Of a stretch of DNA of 50,824 nucleotides, positions 1 to 8,445 are shown piece after piece. Source of the DNA: Candidatus Aegiribacteria sp. GTDB lineage: Bacteria > Fermentibacterota > Fermentibacteria > Fermentibacterales > JCC-6. How positions within the stretch are numbered: the first letter of the stretch is position 1; each line of letters opens with the position of its first letter. The translations under genes were made by a program, and so were the position numbers. Under the pieces are notes generated by a model. That model was given only the letters and a program-made list of their open reading frames with translations, searched no databases and had not been told where the DNA came from. The DNA is taken from contig JAUVLV010000014.1 in NCBI GenBank assembly GCA_030600545.1, positions 1 through 50,824 of the forward strand. Reading direction: 5' to 3'.

Positions 1-126
1 GTATTGACTTCAACGTCTGTTAAGATGGTGAGATAGATATTATTCAATAGTAATAATAAATCATGTTCGCTGAAATACCTGGCTCAGTGTGGAGTGATTA
101 TTTATGATGCTGATACGGGGGACGAT

Positions 127-657
127 ATGACTAAGGATGAATTGTCGGGCGAAGTAGCCGCTAAAACTGGTATCAGCAGGAAAGTCGCAAAATCTGTATT
201 GGCGGCGCTGTTGGATTCAATTTCGGAGCAGTTATGCAATGGAGAAACAATCTATTTGAGAGGCTTTGGCTGTTTTGAGACAAGGGAAGGAAGAAAACGG
301 AGAGCCCGTGACCCCCAGGGAGACGGGATAATTGAGATCCCTCCCAGGATAAGGCCTGTTTTCAGACCATACGACGAACTTAAGGATGCAGTACAGAAAA
401 GCCTTGGTAAAAGAGTCAGAGTTGATTTCCTTTGCCTCAGCGCGAAGAATGCGAAAGAAGTATCTATCGTTGGAAAATTCAATAATTGGAATGAGGAAAA
501 GAATCCGATGCAGCGTCTTCCGGATGGAAGCTGGGTTGGCGAGATTGAAGCTGTCTCGGGACAGACTTTGAAGTATCAGTACTGGATAGACGGCAGGCTT
601 GAAGGCGATCCCGCATTTCCCGCAGATAAAAAAGGAAATACGTTAAGGCAGATATAA
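127..657 (+). CDS. HU/IHF-type DNA-binding protein fused to a CBM48-like domain
   Basis: Two domains are visible in 176 residues. Residues 1-92 match HU/IHF: the N-terminal helical part begins MTKDELSGEVAAKTGIS, the arm segment RGFGCFETREGRKRRARDP is at 45-63, and Pro63 sits at the position of the DNA-intercalating proline. Residues about 108-176 look like a CBM48/AMPK glycogen-binding fold, with VSIVGKFNNWN at 112-122 and a DGSW turn at 133-136. HU proteins are normally about 90 residues, so the second half is an added domain. I chose the ATG at 127 because GGGGG lies 5 bases upstream and the protein then starts like HU; a GTG at 94 would add 11 residues. Bases 1-126 show no convincing promoter. 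The stop overlaps the ftsK start by one base, suggesting co-transcription. Carbohydrate binding is inferred from fold resemblance; the C-terminal domain may instead mediate protein contacts. Confidence 0.85.
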   Translation: MTKDELSGEVAAKTGISRKVAKSVLAALLDSISEQLCNGETIYLRGFGCFETREGRKRRARDPQGDGIIEIPPRIRPVFRPYDELKDAVQKSLGKRVRVDFLCLSAKNAKEVSIVGKFNNWNEEKNPMQRLPDGSWVGEIEAVSGQTLKYQYWIDGRLEGDPAFPADKKGNTLRQI

Positions 658-2888
658 TGGCTACAAAAAGAAGACGAACAGCATCCAGAAGAGCAAAACG
701 GAAAAATCAGAACAGGTTGCGTAATGTTGCCCTTGTAACCGTGCTATTTCTTGGTGCAGCTATGTCTATAGTGCTGACTGTACCGCCACAGGGATTTGCG
801 GGTAATATCCGCGGTTTCCTTTATGGAAAACTGGGATATCTTTCCCTTCTTTTGCCACTGTTTCTTTTTCAGACGGGCGCATGGCTCCTTGATTTCAGAT
901 TCAGAAAGACCGGATTCAGGATTTTATCGGGTATTGCTGTTACCGGTTATTTCTTTGCTGCCCTGATTGATTTCGTGATAAGCAGAAGGACGGTGGGATT
1001 TCACGATATTCCCGGTGGTAGTATAGCCGGTGGATTGGGAGATTTACTTGATCCGGTTACAGGAGCCCCAATAACCTTTCTTATACTGTTTACAGCATTT
1101 GTGGCTTCACTCATCGCGTTTACCGGTTGGGATATTGGCAGTGATTTCAAATCAATAACTGACAGGCTATCCGCGATAATCGGGAGAGGTGACGGAAGAA
1201 AGAAGAAGAAAAAGAAGAAAAAACCGGAAGAGAGTGATGTTCCCGAAGACTCGATATCCAACGTTTGGTCCCGGGATGAAAAAGATGAAAATATCCACGC
1301 GATTCCCTTCGGAAACAGGGAAGATGATCAGACTGAGAAGAAAGCCGCACGCACGGCGAAGTATATGAAACCGAAAGGCACAAGGAAGAAGGTAAGCCCT
1401 GAAGCGTTGTTGCCGGGAGGGGTAAAAACCTCTACGATAACTGATAGCAGTGATATAGATGGCTACATATCTCCACCGTTTTCCTGCCTGGACTTGCCGG
1501 ATGAAAAATTGCGGGTAAGAATGACCAGGGCTAAGCTGGATGACCTGGCAGATCTTCTTCTGGAGAAGCTTGAAGATTTCGGTATAGATTGCAATGTTTC
1601 TGGTACTTATCCCGGGCCGGTAATTACAAGGTTCGAAGTGGAACCGGGTCCTGGTATTAAAGTTAACAAATTCGTTTCTCTTTCGGATGATCTTGCCCTT
1701 GCCCTGAAAGCAAGGAGGATCCGTATCCTTGCCCCGATTCCGGGGAAGGGAGCGGTTGGAATTGAGGTGCCCAATCCGACTCCCGAGACAGTATATCTCA
1801 GGGAGATAATAGATAAAGTATCAAATGAGAAGCTTCCTATTGCTCTTGGTAAAAAGATAGAGGGGGAACCTTTCGTTGCCGATATTACTACGATGCCTCA
1901 TCTGCTTATAGCGGGTGCTACAGGTTCTGGTAAAAGTGTCTGTATGCATTCTATAATCGCGACCCTTCTTCTGACTAAGACTCCTTCTGAGGTAAGGCTT
2001 GCGATGATAGACCCCAAGATGCTTGAGCTGTCCATCTACGAGGGAATTCCACATCTGTGGGCTCCGGTGGTGATAGAAACAAGTAAGGCAGCCTTGCTGC
2101 TCGAGGCACTGGTAAGTGAGATGGAGAATCGTTACAAGAGGCTTTCCAGGATTGGAGTACGTTCAATCGAGGAATTCAACTCCAGGCTGACACCTGAAAC
2201 GGAAGATGAAAGATTACCCTTTATCGTTGTATTCATAGATGAGCTGGCAGACTTGATGATTACGGTTTCAAGGGAGGTTGAACCGGCAATAACTCGACTG
2301 GCGCACATGGCAAGGGCTGTAGGGATTCACATGGTTTTGGCCACACAGCGTCCTTCGGTTGATGTGATTACTGGAGTGATAAAGGCAAATTTCCCTTCCA
2401 GGATAGCGTTCAATGTGCAGTCAAAAACCGATTCCCGTACAATTCTGGATATGAACGGAGCCGATAAACTTCTCGGAAAGGGAGATATGCTATTCCTTCC
2501 CGCAACTTCACCCGAGCCTATTAGAGTTCATGGCTCTTTCATATCAACGGAGGAAACCCGAACAATAGTCGAACACCTTCGTGATCAGCCGGAGATCCCC
2601 TTCGAATTCGAATTTCCCGATGATGACAGTGGGAACCTATATGATCCCAGCGCGATAAAGATAGATGATCCGCTGTTCGAGAAAGCAAAACAGGTTGTGG
2701 TTCATACACAGCAGGGATCAGTATCGATAATACAGAGAAGGCTGAGAGTGGGATATTCAAGAGCTGCCAGTCTTATTGACATGCTCGAACAGGCAGGAGT
2801 CGTCGGTCCGTTTCAGGGAAGCAAGGCCAGGGATGTACTGATAACTATGGAGGAACTTGAGGGAGTAGCTGATGAGCAAACTGACTGA
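657..2888 (+). CDS. ftsK: DNA translocase FtsK
   Basis: This is a septal DNA pump that clears and segregates chromosome termini during division. The 743-residue protein starts with a very basic tail, then about four membrane segments (roughly residues 24-44, 61-81, 87-109 and 138-158). A charged linker follows with a run of eight lysines near residue 181. The motor domain has Walker A GATGSGKS near 419-426 and a Walker B strand ending FIDELAD near 525. A C-terminal winged-helix (gamma) domain at about 682-735 would read polar DNA guide sequences. All expected FtsK/SpoIIIE parts are present, with a shorter linker than E. coli FtsK. The start overlaps the preceding stop in TAATG. A lipoprotein gene and lolA follow, resembling the ftsK-lolA order known in enterobacteria. 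Confidence 0.96.
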   Translation: MATKRRRTASRRAKRKNQNRLRNVALVTVLFLGAAMSIVLTVPPQGFAGNIRGFLYGKLGYLSLLLPLFLFQTGAWLLDFRFRKTGFRILSGIAVTGYFFAALIDFVISRRTVGFHDIPGGSIAGGLGDLLDPVTGAPITFLILFTAFVASLIAFTGWDIGSDFKSITDRLSAIIGRGDGRKKKKKKKKPEESDVPEDSISNVWSRDEKDENIHAIPFGNREDDQTEKKAARTAKYMKPKGTRKKVSPEALLPGGVKTSTITDSSDIDGYISPPFSCLDLPDEKLRVRMTRAKLDDLADLLLEKLEDFGIDCNVSGTYPGPVITRFEVEPGPGIKVNKFVSLSDDLALALKARRIRILAPIPGKGAVGIEVPNPTPETVYLREIIDKVSNEKLPIALGKKIEGEPFVADITTMPHLLIAGATGSGKSVCMHSIIATLLLTKTPSEVRLAMIDPKMLELSIYEGIPHLWAPVVIETSKAALLLEALVSEMENRYKRLSRIGVRSIEEFNSRLTPETEDERLPFIVVFIDELADLMITVSREVEPAITRLAHMARAVGIHMVLATQRPSVDVITGVIKANFPSRIAFNVQSKTDSRTILDMNGADKLLGKGDMLFLPATSPEPIRVHGSFISTEETRTIVEHLRDQPEIPFEFEFPDDDSGNLYDPSAIKIDDPLFEKAKQVVVHTQQGSVSIIQRRLRVGYSRAASLIDMLEQAGVVGPFQGSKARDVLITMEELEGVADEQTD

Positions 2889-3510
2889 TTTCGTTTTGCT
2901 GGCCATGATCTTAACTCTTGCCTGCGGCGGCGTAAGCAAGGACTATGATAAGGCTGGATATGCAGTAGGGGATGATGATTCATCCGTCTTCACAAGAGCG
3001 TGTCAGCAGTACTTCAGGGGAAGCTTGTCGAATTCGAAAGAAACCTTCAATTCCCTGATTTATCGTTTTGCCGATTCACCTCTCAACAGTGATGCTCAGT
3101 TCGCGGTACGGAAGATAGAATCCGAATTAATGGGTATCACGGAAGTTCCCGTTGAGAACAATGGAAGCAACCAGGTGAAATTTCCCCTGGTGGCACTGGT
3201 GGGTACACCTTCCGTGTACTCTTCGGTCTTGCAGCTTGAAACTCTGATAACAGCTACAGGCACTCCCCCTCTTACAGTTGAAGACGCTGGAGCTCCGGAT
3301 GTAACACTTGTTCTTTACCCCGACGGTTATCAGGATCAGGCATATATAGTATCAGATTCCCTGTCAGGATGGCTGTCATCGCATTCTTCCGTACCTGTCC
3401 AACCTGGGGGTGATATAATTTCAACTGTTGCTCCGGAGCATTCAGGAGTAGTAATAGTAATTGGAACCGATGCGATAGTTGACGCGAGAAATCATTCCAT
3501 TGAACCCTGA
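2872..3510 (+). CDS. putative lipoprotein of unknown function
   Basis: The 212-residue product starts with a short hydrophobic signal ending in LTLAC-GG, a lipobox with the lipidated Cys near residue 18. The following segment (about 25-75) could form a helical repeat. The rest is a soluble alpha/beta-looking stretch without a motif I recognise. The gene overlaps the end of ftsK by 17 bases, and a GAGGGAG ribosome binding site lies inside the ftsK reading frame, so the two are probably translated together. It sits between ftsK and lolA. A role in the envelope is likely from the lipobox and context; no specific activity can be assigned. Confidence 0.75.
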   Translation: MSKLTDFVLLAMILTLACGGVSKDYDKAGYAVGDDDSSVFTRACQQYFRGSLSNSKETFNSLIYRFADSPLNSDAQFAVRKIESELMGITEVPVENNGSNQVKFPLVALVGTPSVYSSVLQLETLITATGTPPLTVEDAGAPDVTLVLYPDGYQDQAYIVSDSLSGWLSSHSSVPVQPGGDIISTVAPEHSGVVIVIGTDAIVDARNHSIEP

Positions 3511-3531
3511 CCTGTTTTATAAGGAAGAAAT

Positions 3532-4122
3532 ATGTTGCATTTATGTCTGCTGGTTTACATAACAGCTTTATCGCCACTTTCTCCTCTGCTTGAAAAAATG
3601 AGGAATGCGGCCTTCATGACAGGATCTTTTTCTCAGACTGATTCCTGGGCTCTTACACTTGATGAGGAAACATCCTCCGGAACAATGTACATAGCTCAAC
3701 CTGACCTGTTTCTTCTTTCATATTCTGAACCCGAGGGTTCGGGTACAGGGTATGACGGATCTGTCCTTTATACAGTGGAACCTGATCTCGAGCAGGTTCT
3801 TCTATATCCCTCAAGAGAACCTGGCAGTTTTCTGCATCTGATTGAGAAATGCGCCGATTCAACCGCTGCCGAAACCATTCGGTACAGCGGGGACAGTATC
3901 AGCGTAGAACTTGAAGGTGATTTCGGAGACGGTATACATCATATGGAAGTTGGTTTCACGCTTTCCGACAGCCTTCCGTTCCTTTTTTCCACAACCGACT
4001 ACAACGGCAACAGGACAGTCTACGAGATGTGGGATGTAACCACAGCTGATTCTTATCCGGAAAGTGTTTTTCAGCTTGTGATTCCGGACGGATATACAGT
4101 AGTAAACCCCGAGGAGATGTAG
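3532..4122 (+). CDS. lolA: outer-membrane lipoprotein carrier protein LolA-like
   Basis: LolA ferries lipoproteins across the periplasm from the LolCDE transporter to the outer membrane. The 196-residue sequence has a short hydrophobic N-terminus, then the LolA-type pattern: a helix with MRNAAFMTGSFSQT, beta strands with SGTMYIAQPDLFLLSY (residues about 49-64), and a C-terminal strand set ending in VFQLVIPDGYTVV. This matches the unclosed-barrel LolA/LolB fold in order and length. AAGGAAG precedes the ATG. Position right after ftsK and a lipoprotein gene supports the call. The signal peptide is unusually short, and specificity for lipoproteins rather than another lipid cargo is inferred from family. 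Confidence 0.8.
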   Translation: MLHLCLLVYITALSPLSPLLEKMRNAAFMTGSFSQTDSWALTLDEETSSGTMYIAQPDLFLLSYSEPEGSGTGYDGSVLYTVEPDLEQVLLYPSREPGSFLHLIEKCADSTAAETIRYSGDSISVELEGDFGDGIHHMEVGFTLSDSLPFLFSTTDYNGNRTVYEMWDVTTADSYPESVFQLVIPDGYTVVNPEEM

Positions 4123-4123
4123 T

Positions 4124-5383
4124 TTGCCGGAAGCCTTCCTTTTAACACTTGGATGTCCGAAGAACGAAGCAGATTCTGATTCCTTCGCCGGATGCCTGAA
4201 AAAGGCCGGGTGGCAGATAACCAGGGATATCCTCGATGCTGATCTTCTTCTCATCAATACGTGCGCCTTCATTAAACCTGCAGTGGATGAATCCCTTGAG
4301 GCAATGGACCAGGCTATTGCGTGGAAACACAAAAAGCAGAGCAGAGTACTTATCCTTGCAGGCTGCCTTCCCGGAAGGTATCCGGATGATGGTTCGGGAG
4401 GACTTGAGGATTTCGATCTTATAACCGGTCCGGGGGATACGTCCCGTCTTGAGGAATACCTTTCTATAAAGACAGCGGAAGGTCCTGAACCTGCCGAAGG
4501 CAGGATCACACGGTATCTTAAAATATCTGAAGGATGCTCTAACAACTGTGCCTTCTGTACAATTCCCATTATCAGAGGGGCAAGGAAGGACAGGAGTCCG
4601 GAGGAAATTCTCAGGGACGCAAAGGACCTCGCTGAACAGGGAGCGGCTGAGATAGGGATTGTAGGACAGGATACAGCAATCTGGAAGAGCAGCAGCGGAG
4701 GAATATCCTGGCTGCTTTCACAGCTGGCGGCTGCATATCCCGAAATCTGGTTCAGGCTGTACTATATTCATCCTTCCCATTATCCGGCTGATTTCCTTAC
4801 TCTTCTTGAAAAACATGAGAACATCATGCCCTACATTGATATGCCGATACAGCATGTTTCGGACAGAATACTGAAAAGAATGGGACGTCCCTACACCGGA
4901 GATTACATCAGAGAACTGTTCGATGAATTTGAGAATTCTAAAAGACGGATTTCAGTCAGAATAACATTGATTACAGGCTATCCGGGTGAGACCGAGGTGG
5001 ATTTCACTCGAATGGAGAAATTCGTGACTCAATACCGGTGCATAAGAACAATTGCGGCATTTCCATACTGGCCGGAGGAGGGAACAATAGAATTCGCCAG
5101 GCAGTCAACTGAAGAGATACCCGGTGAATCTGCCGTCCAGTCACGTCTTATGAGAATAGGGGAAGCAGCCGAGGAACATAACGTCTTCTGGGCCGAAATG
5201 CTTGAGGGGGAAATTATGGAAGTACTTGCGGATACACCGCTATTGGGACACTCCCGACTGGATGCGCCCTCTGTTGATGGGGCATGCTGTTTTGACCGGA
5301 TCGTTGAACCGGGAAATATCTTCAGTTGCAGGATAACCGGGGGCACGACGGGCTCAGACCTGTCAGCGGAGGTTCTCCAATGA
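4124..5383 (+). CDS. rimO: ribosomal protein S12 methylthiotransferase RimO
   Basis: RimO adds a methylthio group to an aspartate of ribosomal protein S12 using two iron-sulfur clusters and S-adenosylmethionine. The 419-residue protein has the N-terminal methylthiotransferase domain (LTLGCPKNEADS at 8-19, then INTCAFI), the radical SAM motif CSNNCAFC at residues 138-145, and a C-terminal TRAM domain from about residue 358. The phrase TCAFIKPA favours RimO over the tRNA enzyme MiaB. Translation starts at TTG, with GAGGAG 7 bases upstream inside the end of lolA; the only in-frame choice that keeps LTLGCPKNE near the N-terminus is this TTG. Confidence 0.93.
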   Translation: MPEAFLLTLGCPKNEADSDSFAGCLKKAGWQITRDILDADLLLINTCAFIKPAVDESLEAMDQAIAWKHKKQSRVLILAGCLPGRYPDDGSGGLEDFDLITGPGDTSRLEEYLSIKTAEGPEPAEGRITRYLKISEGCSNNCAFCTIPIIRGARKDRSPEEILRDAKDLAEQGAAEIGIVGQDTAIWKSSSGGISWLLSQLAAAYPEIWFRLYYIHPSHYPADFLTLLEKHENIMPYIDMPIQHVSDRILKRMGRPYTGDYIRELFDEFENSKRRISVRITLITGYPGETEVDFTRMEKFVTQYRCIRTIAAFPYWPEEGTIEFARQSTEEIPGESAVQSRLMRIGEAAEEHNVFWAEMLEGEIMEVLADTPLLGHSRLDAPSVDGACCFDRIVEPGNIFSCRITGGTTGSDLSAEVLQ

Positions 5384-5385
5384 CG

Positions 5386-5413
5386 GGAGTGGCGCATCAT
5401 GTGCTCCGGTTTT
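5386..5413 (+). terminator. possible terminator after rimO
   Basis: An imperfect hairpin follows the rimO stop: GGA pairs with TCC and an inner stem GCGCA/TGTGC closes on a TCA loop, with a three-base bulge. It is followed by GGTTTT. The T run is short, so termination may be partial. Confidence 0.35.
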
Positions 5414-5510
5414 ATCTTTGCTTCAATGACAGTTAACAATTTGTCGTATTGTCTGAAGTTCTGGAAGAATATTTCAGATTCAGTTCAATCACTAATGTGA
5501 AGGAACAGAT

Positions 5511-6101
5511 ATGTATACCATTCTGATGACCGTAATGCTTGCCATGGTACCATCGAATATGGAACTGGCCGAAGACGCGCTCCTGCTGGCCATACAGGAA
5601 CTTCCGGAAAGCCTGTCCGCCTATGGCGTAGAAGAAGTTTCGATAGTGATTTCGGGAGAACATTCTGGAAGCTGGTTCATACAGCAGACAATTGTCTCCG
5701 TTCTTAACGAAAATGGCATAACCGTATTTGTGAGGGATACAGGTACGGACAATTCCAGCATGACATTGAGAGTCAGACCTATGGAACTTGTTGTTGAGTA
5801 TGGAGATGTAAGCAGACCATGGGTTATTGGTAATAAACGGGTAGAGAGAATAGCCAAATGCGAGTTGTCATCCACTCTTCTTGATGCTGATGGAAGCATC
5901 ATGATGACTCTGCGAACAAGCGGTATTCAAGAGGATGTCGTCCCCTGGTCCGATGTGGAAGCGCTTAACGGATCAGCAGAATGGGAATGGCTTTCCGGTG
6001 AACTGTCTGAAAACACTGGTGGTGGAATACTTGAGCCCATTGTTGTATCTGGCGTTGTAGCCAGCCTTGTATACCTGTTTTATTCCAGCCGAGCTGAATA
6101 G
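5511..6101 (+). CDS. hypothetical envelope protein with C-terminal membrane segment
   Basis: I do not recognise this 196-residue protein. It has a weakly hydrophobic N-terminus that may be a signal peptide, a central mixed alpha/beta region (about 20-165), and one clear membrane segment near residues 173-192 (IVVSGVVASLVYLFY) just before the C-terminus. A single Cys lies mid-protein, with no lipobox. The gene begins 127 bases after rimO, the longest gap in this gene run, with AAGGA upstream of the ATG. It is followed closely by two TPR lipoprotein genes, which suggests an envelope assembly role; this is context only. Confidence 0.7.
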   Translation: MYTILMTVMLAMVPSNMELAEDALLLAIQELPESLSAYGVEEVSIVISGEHSGSWFIQQTIVSVLNENGITVFVRDTGTDNSSMTLRVRPMELVVEYGDVSRPWVIGNKRVERIAKCELSSTLLDADGSIMMTLRTSGIQEDVVPWSDVEALNGSAEWEWLSGELSENTGGGILEPIVVSGVVASLVYLFYSSRAE

Positions 6102-6110
6102 ACAGCTGAA

Positions 6111-7121
6111 GTGGCACGCAGCAGAATAACGATATATCTGTTTCTTCTTTTCTCTATACTCGCCGCGGGATGCGGCAGCGGAAAAACCAACATTGATACA
6201 CTTGAAGAGGCCAGGTTATTAAGGCAATCCGGAAATTATGTACAGGCGGTAATGCTGTTCGAGGAGACTGTTGCTCGTGGAAACTGTCAGCCAGAGATGC
6301 TGCTGGATTATGCGGAAACAGCTGTTCTGGCCGCTCAGTCGGAAAGAAGTACACTCTACAGACAGAAGGCACTGGAAGCGATAACCCTGCTGTCGGATAA
6401 TATCGGTGATGCTAACCCGAGAGAAATCGGCGAACTCTGGAGAAGACTGGCCTGGGAAATGGCGCGGAATTCCGATTCTCTACAGGCTTTCCAATGTTTT
6501 GAGAACGCACTGAATTACGATGTACAGGATATCTTTGAATCCGAATGGCTCTTCCGGGGTATTTATGCCGGCAGCCATATTGAGCGTCTTGCTGCGATTC
6601 CCGACAGCCTTTCGGGATCTTCCGCTGCCGATAGCATTCTTACATACACTGCGGAAGTTTTCCTTGTTGAGCTGGATAGAATTCCAAGATCCAGAACGGA
6701 TCTGAGGGAGGCTATTCTTAGAGCAAAGGCTGCTCTGTTGCCATTTACACTCCGCATGGAAGAAGAGCTTGCGGTTCTTACGGAACTTGACAGACTCGGC
6801 GGGATACAACCTGATGCGCGTCTCAGAAGAATAAATCTTCTGCTTAATGCAGCCGAAGAAGACATTGCTGAGAACCGGCAGATCATTGCAAGAGAAAGGC
6901 TCCTTGAAGTCTGGAATTCGAATTTCTCGGGGGAGAGGGTTCAGTCGGCTTACATGCTCGGACTTATGGAGGAAGATGACGGAAATATCGAGAATGCCCT
7001 TCAATGGTATAGAAGGGCTTGCAGTGTTTCGCCAGGTTCATCTTCACAGGCTGCACTGCTTGCTGCTGCAAGAAGAGATTCTTTAACTTATGATTACGAA
7101 CGGATTGAGCAGGATATCTGA
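6111..7121 (+). CDS. TPR-repeat lipoprotein
   Basis: The 336-residue product has a signal peptide with lipobox LAAGC and lipidated Cys21. The mature part is almost all helical with tetratricopeptide-like repeats, for example at residues about 33-60 (LRQSGNYVQAVMLFEETV), about 115-140, and 275-300 (LGLMEEDDGNIENALQWYRRA). TPR lipoproteins act as protein-protein scaffolds in the periplasm. GTG is the start codon; no better ATG lies upstream and the signal peptide would be lost with a later start. It lies next to the BamD-like gene with no gap, so a shared role at the outer membrane is plausible. Confidence 0.8.
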   Translation: MARSRITIYLFLLFSILAAGCGSGKTNIDTLEEARLLRQSGNYVQAVMLFEETVARGNCQPEMLLDYAETAVLAAQSERSTLYRQKALEAITLLSDNIGDANPREIGELWRRLAWEMARNSDSLQAFQCFENALNYDVQDIFESEWLFRGIYAGSHIERLAAIPDSLSGSSAADSILTYTAEVFLVELDRIPRSRTDLREAILRAKAALLPFTLRMEEELAVLTELDRLGGIQPDARLRRINLLLNAAEEDIAENRQIIARERLLEVWNSNFSGERVQSAYMLGLMEEDDGNIENALQWYRRACSVSPGSSSQAALLAAARRDSLTYDYERIEQDI

Positions 7122-7862
7122 ATGAAAAGGAACATTGCAGCTTCAGTAGCTGTTCTTATACTCGCTGCGGCATGCGGCAGATCATACAACACATCGGAGA
7201 TGAATCTGGAGCAGATAGAAGAACTTGCGAACGAAGCTTTCCAGGAGTCCGATTACAGTGATGCGTCAAGGCTGTATACGGAATTGATGTTCATGTACCC
7301 CGGATCATCCCGGATAGATTTTTATCTCTACAGACTCGGAATGGCTGAGGCCGGCAACAGGTTCTGGGCCGATGCTATCTTTTACTTTGACCGGGTCGAG
7401 AGGGAATACTCAAGAAGCGAGTGGGCCGATGATTGCTCGTATGAGTCAGCCCGGGTATGGTGGAATCAGAGGTACGATTACAGGAAGGACCTTACACCTG
7501 TTCTGAACTCCAAGGCTGTACTGGAAAACTTTTTCGATGCATACCCCGGATCGTCCATGCTTAATGACGCGGTCAGTCTTATGGGGGAAGTAAATAACCA
7601 CCTTGCACGAAGAGCTTTATTCATCGGTCAGTTCTATGCAAGAAGGGATAAATTCGATGCCTCTCTACTGTATCTGAGGGAAGCCCTGAACGATTACGGT
7701 GAAATCGACTGCATGGCTGAGGTACTGATTTCTCTCGGAGATGTCTATTCCATTAAGGGTAACGAATATACGGCCAGGGAGTTTTACCAGAGAGCGTTGA
7801 ACGAATGTAGTTTGAACGAAGACCAGACTGAAGAGCTGCAATCCAAACTGGATGAACTTTGA
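7122..7862 (+). CDS. bamD: BamD-like outer-membrane assembly lipoprotein
   Basis: BamD is the TPR lipoprotein of the machine that inserts beta-barrel proteins in the outer membrane. This 246-residue protein has a lipobox LAAAC (Cys18) followed by five or so TPR-like units: QESDYSDASRLYTELMFMYP at about 42-61 is the typical first BamD repeat, with later units ending in GNEYTAREFYQRAL at 217-230. Length and layout match BamD/YfiO. It starts right after the preceding TPR lipoprotein stop. BamA is not in the window. A general TPR lipoprotein of similar size cannot be excluded. Confidence 0.83.
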   Translation: MKRNIAASVAVLILAAACGRSYNTSEMNLEQIEELANEAFQESDYSDASRLYTELMFMYPGSSRIDFYLYRLGMAEAGNRFWADAIFYFDRVEREYSRSEWADDCSYESARVWWNQRYDYRKDLTPVLNSKAVLENFFDAYPGSSMLNDAVSLMGEVNNHLARRALFIGQFYARRDKFDASLLYLREALNDYGEIDCMAEVLISLGDVYSIKGNEYTAREFYQRALNECSLNEDQTEELQSKLDEL

Positions 7863-8445
7863 AATGACAGGACTTCTGGGCGGGACGTTTGACCCCCCCC
7901 ATTTTGGCCATCTTGTTCTGGCACTGGAGGCATGTAATAGATTCGATCTTGAGAAAGTACTGCTTGTTCCCTCAAGATTCCCCCCGCACAAACCCGGAAG
8001 ACGCATAACTCCTTTCAGACATCGTTTTCGAATGACGGAACTCGCGGTAGCTGATTCCCCTGAATTGACAGCAGCGGATCTGGAACCTTCGGATGGGCCA
8101 TCATGGACTGTGAGCCTTCTAGAGAAGCTGACGGATATGGGTATGAAAATCTGCTTCATTATGGGCATGGACAGTCTGATGGAACTTAATACCTGGAGAG
8201 ATCCCGAACGTATATCGAAAATGGCGAAAATGGTGGCGGGTACCAGGCCCGGATACAATGAGGAGCCGGTTGAATTGAAATTCACATCGATGGTAGAGAC
8301 ATTTGATATTCCCGGTTTATATATTTCATCCAGTGATCTCAGAGACAGGTTTGCCAGAGAGCTCAATACACGCTATCTTGTACCTGATAGTGTCAGGGAT
8401 TATATCAGGGAGAATGATCTGTATGCCAGAGGAAAAAGCTGTTGA
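7852..8445 (+). CDS. nadD: nicotinate-nucleotide adenylyltransferase
   Basis: NadD makes nicotinate adenine dinucleotide from nicotinate mononucleotide and ATP in NAD synthesis. The 197-residue protein has the nucleotidyltransferase signature GGTFDPPHFGH at residues 10-20 and the C-terminal ISSSDLR (SSTxxR-type) motif at about 159-165. It overlaps the bamD-like gene by 11 bases. A second ATG at 7864, two bases after that stop, would give a start only five residues before the signature and is equally plausible. The signature lies over a run of eight C bases (GACCCCCCCCAT), a possible slippage site. Confidence 0.93.
   Translation: MNFEMTGLLGGTFDPPHFGHLVLALEACNRFDLEKVLLVPSRFPPHKPGRRITPFRHRFRMTELAVADSPELTAADLEPSDGPSWTVSLLEKLTDMGMKICFIMGMDSLMELNTWRDPERISKMAKMVAGTRPGYNEEPVELKFTSMVETFDIPGLYISSSDLRDRFARELNTRYLVPDSVRDYIRENDLYARGKSC

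Noticed and set aside
1-126. TTGACT at 4-9 as a -35 box for the HU-type gene
   Set aside because: No -10 box lies at 15-19 bases; the real promoter is probably outside the window or not sigma-70-like.
3859-4569. 236-codon - strand frame over lolA and rimO
   Set aside because: Covers the conserved rimO motifs on the other strand; no domain of its own.
7890-7901. Run of eight C bases in nadD as a possible frameshift
   Set aside because: The frame is intact across it and encodes the conserved DPPH of the signature, so it is only a slippage-prone spot.
7665-8366. 233-codon - strand frame over the bamD-like gene and nadD
   Set aside because: Shadow of two well-supported genes; no start signal.
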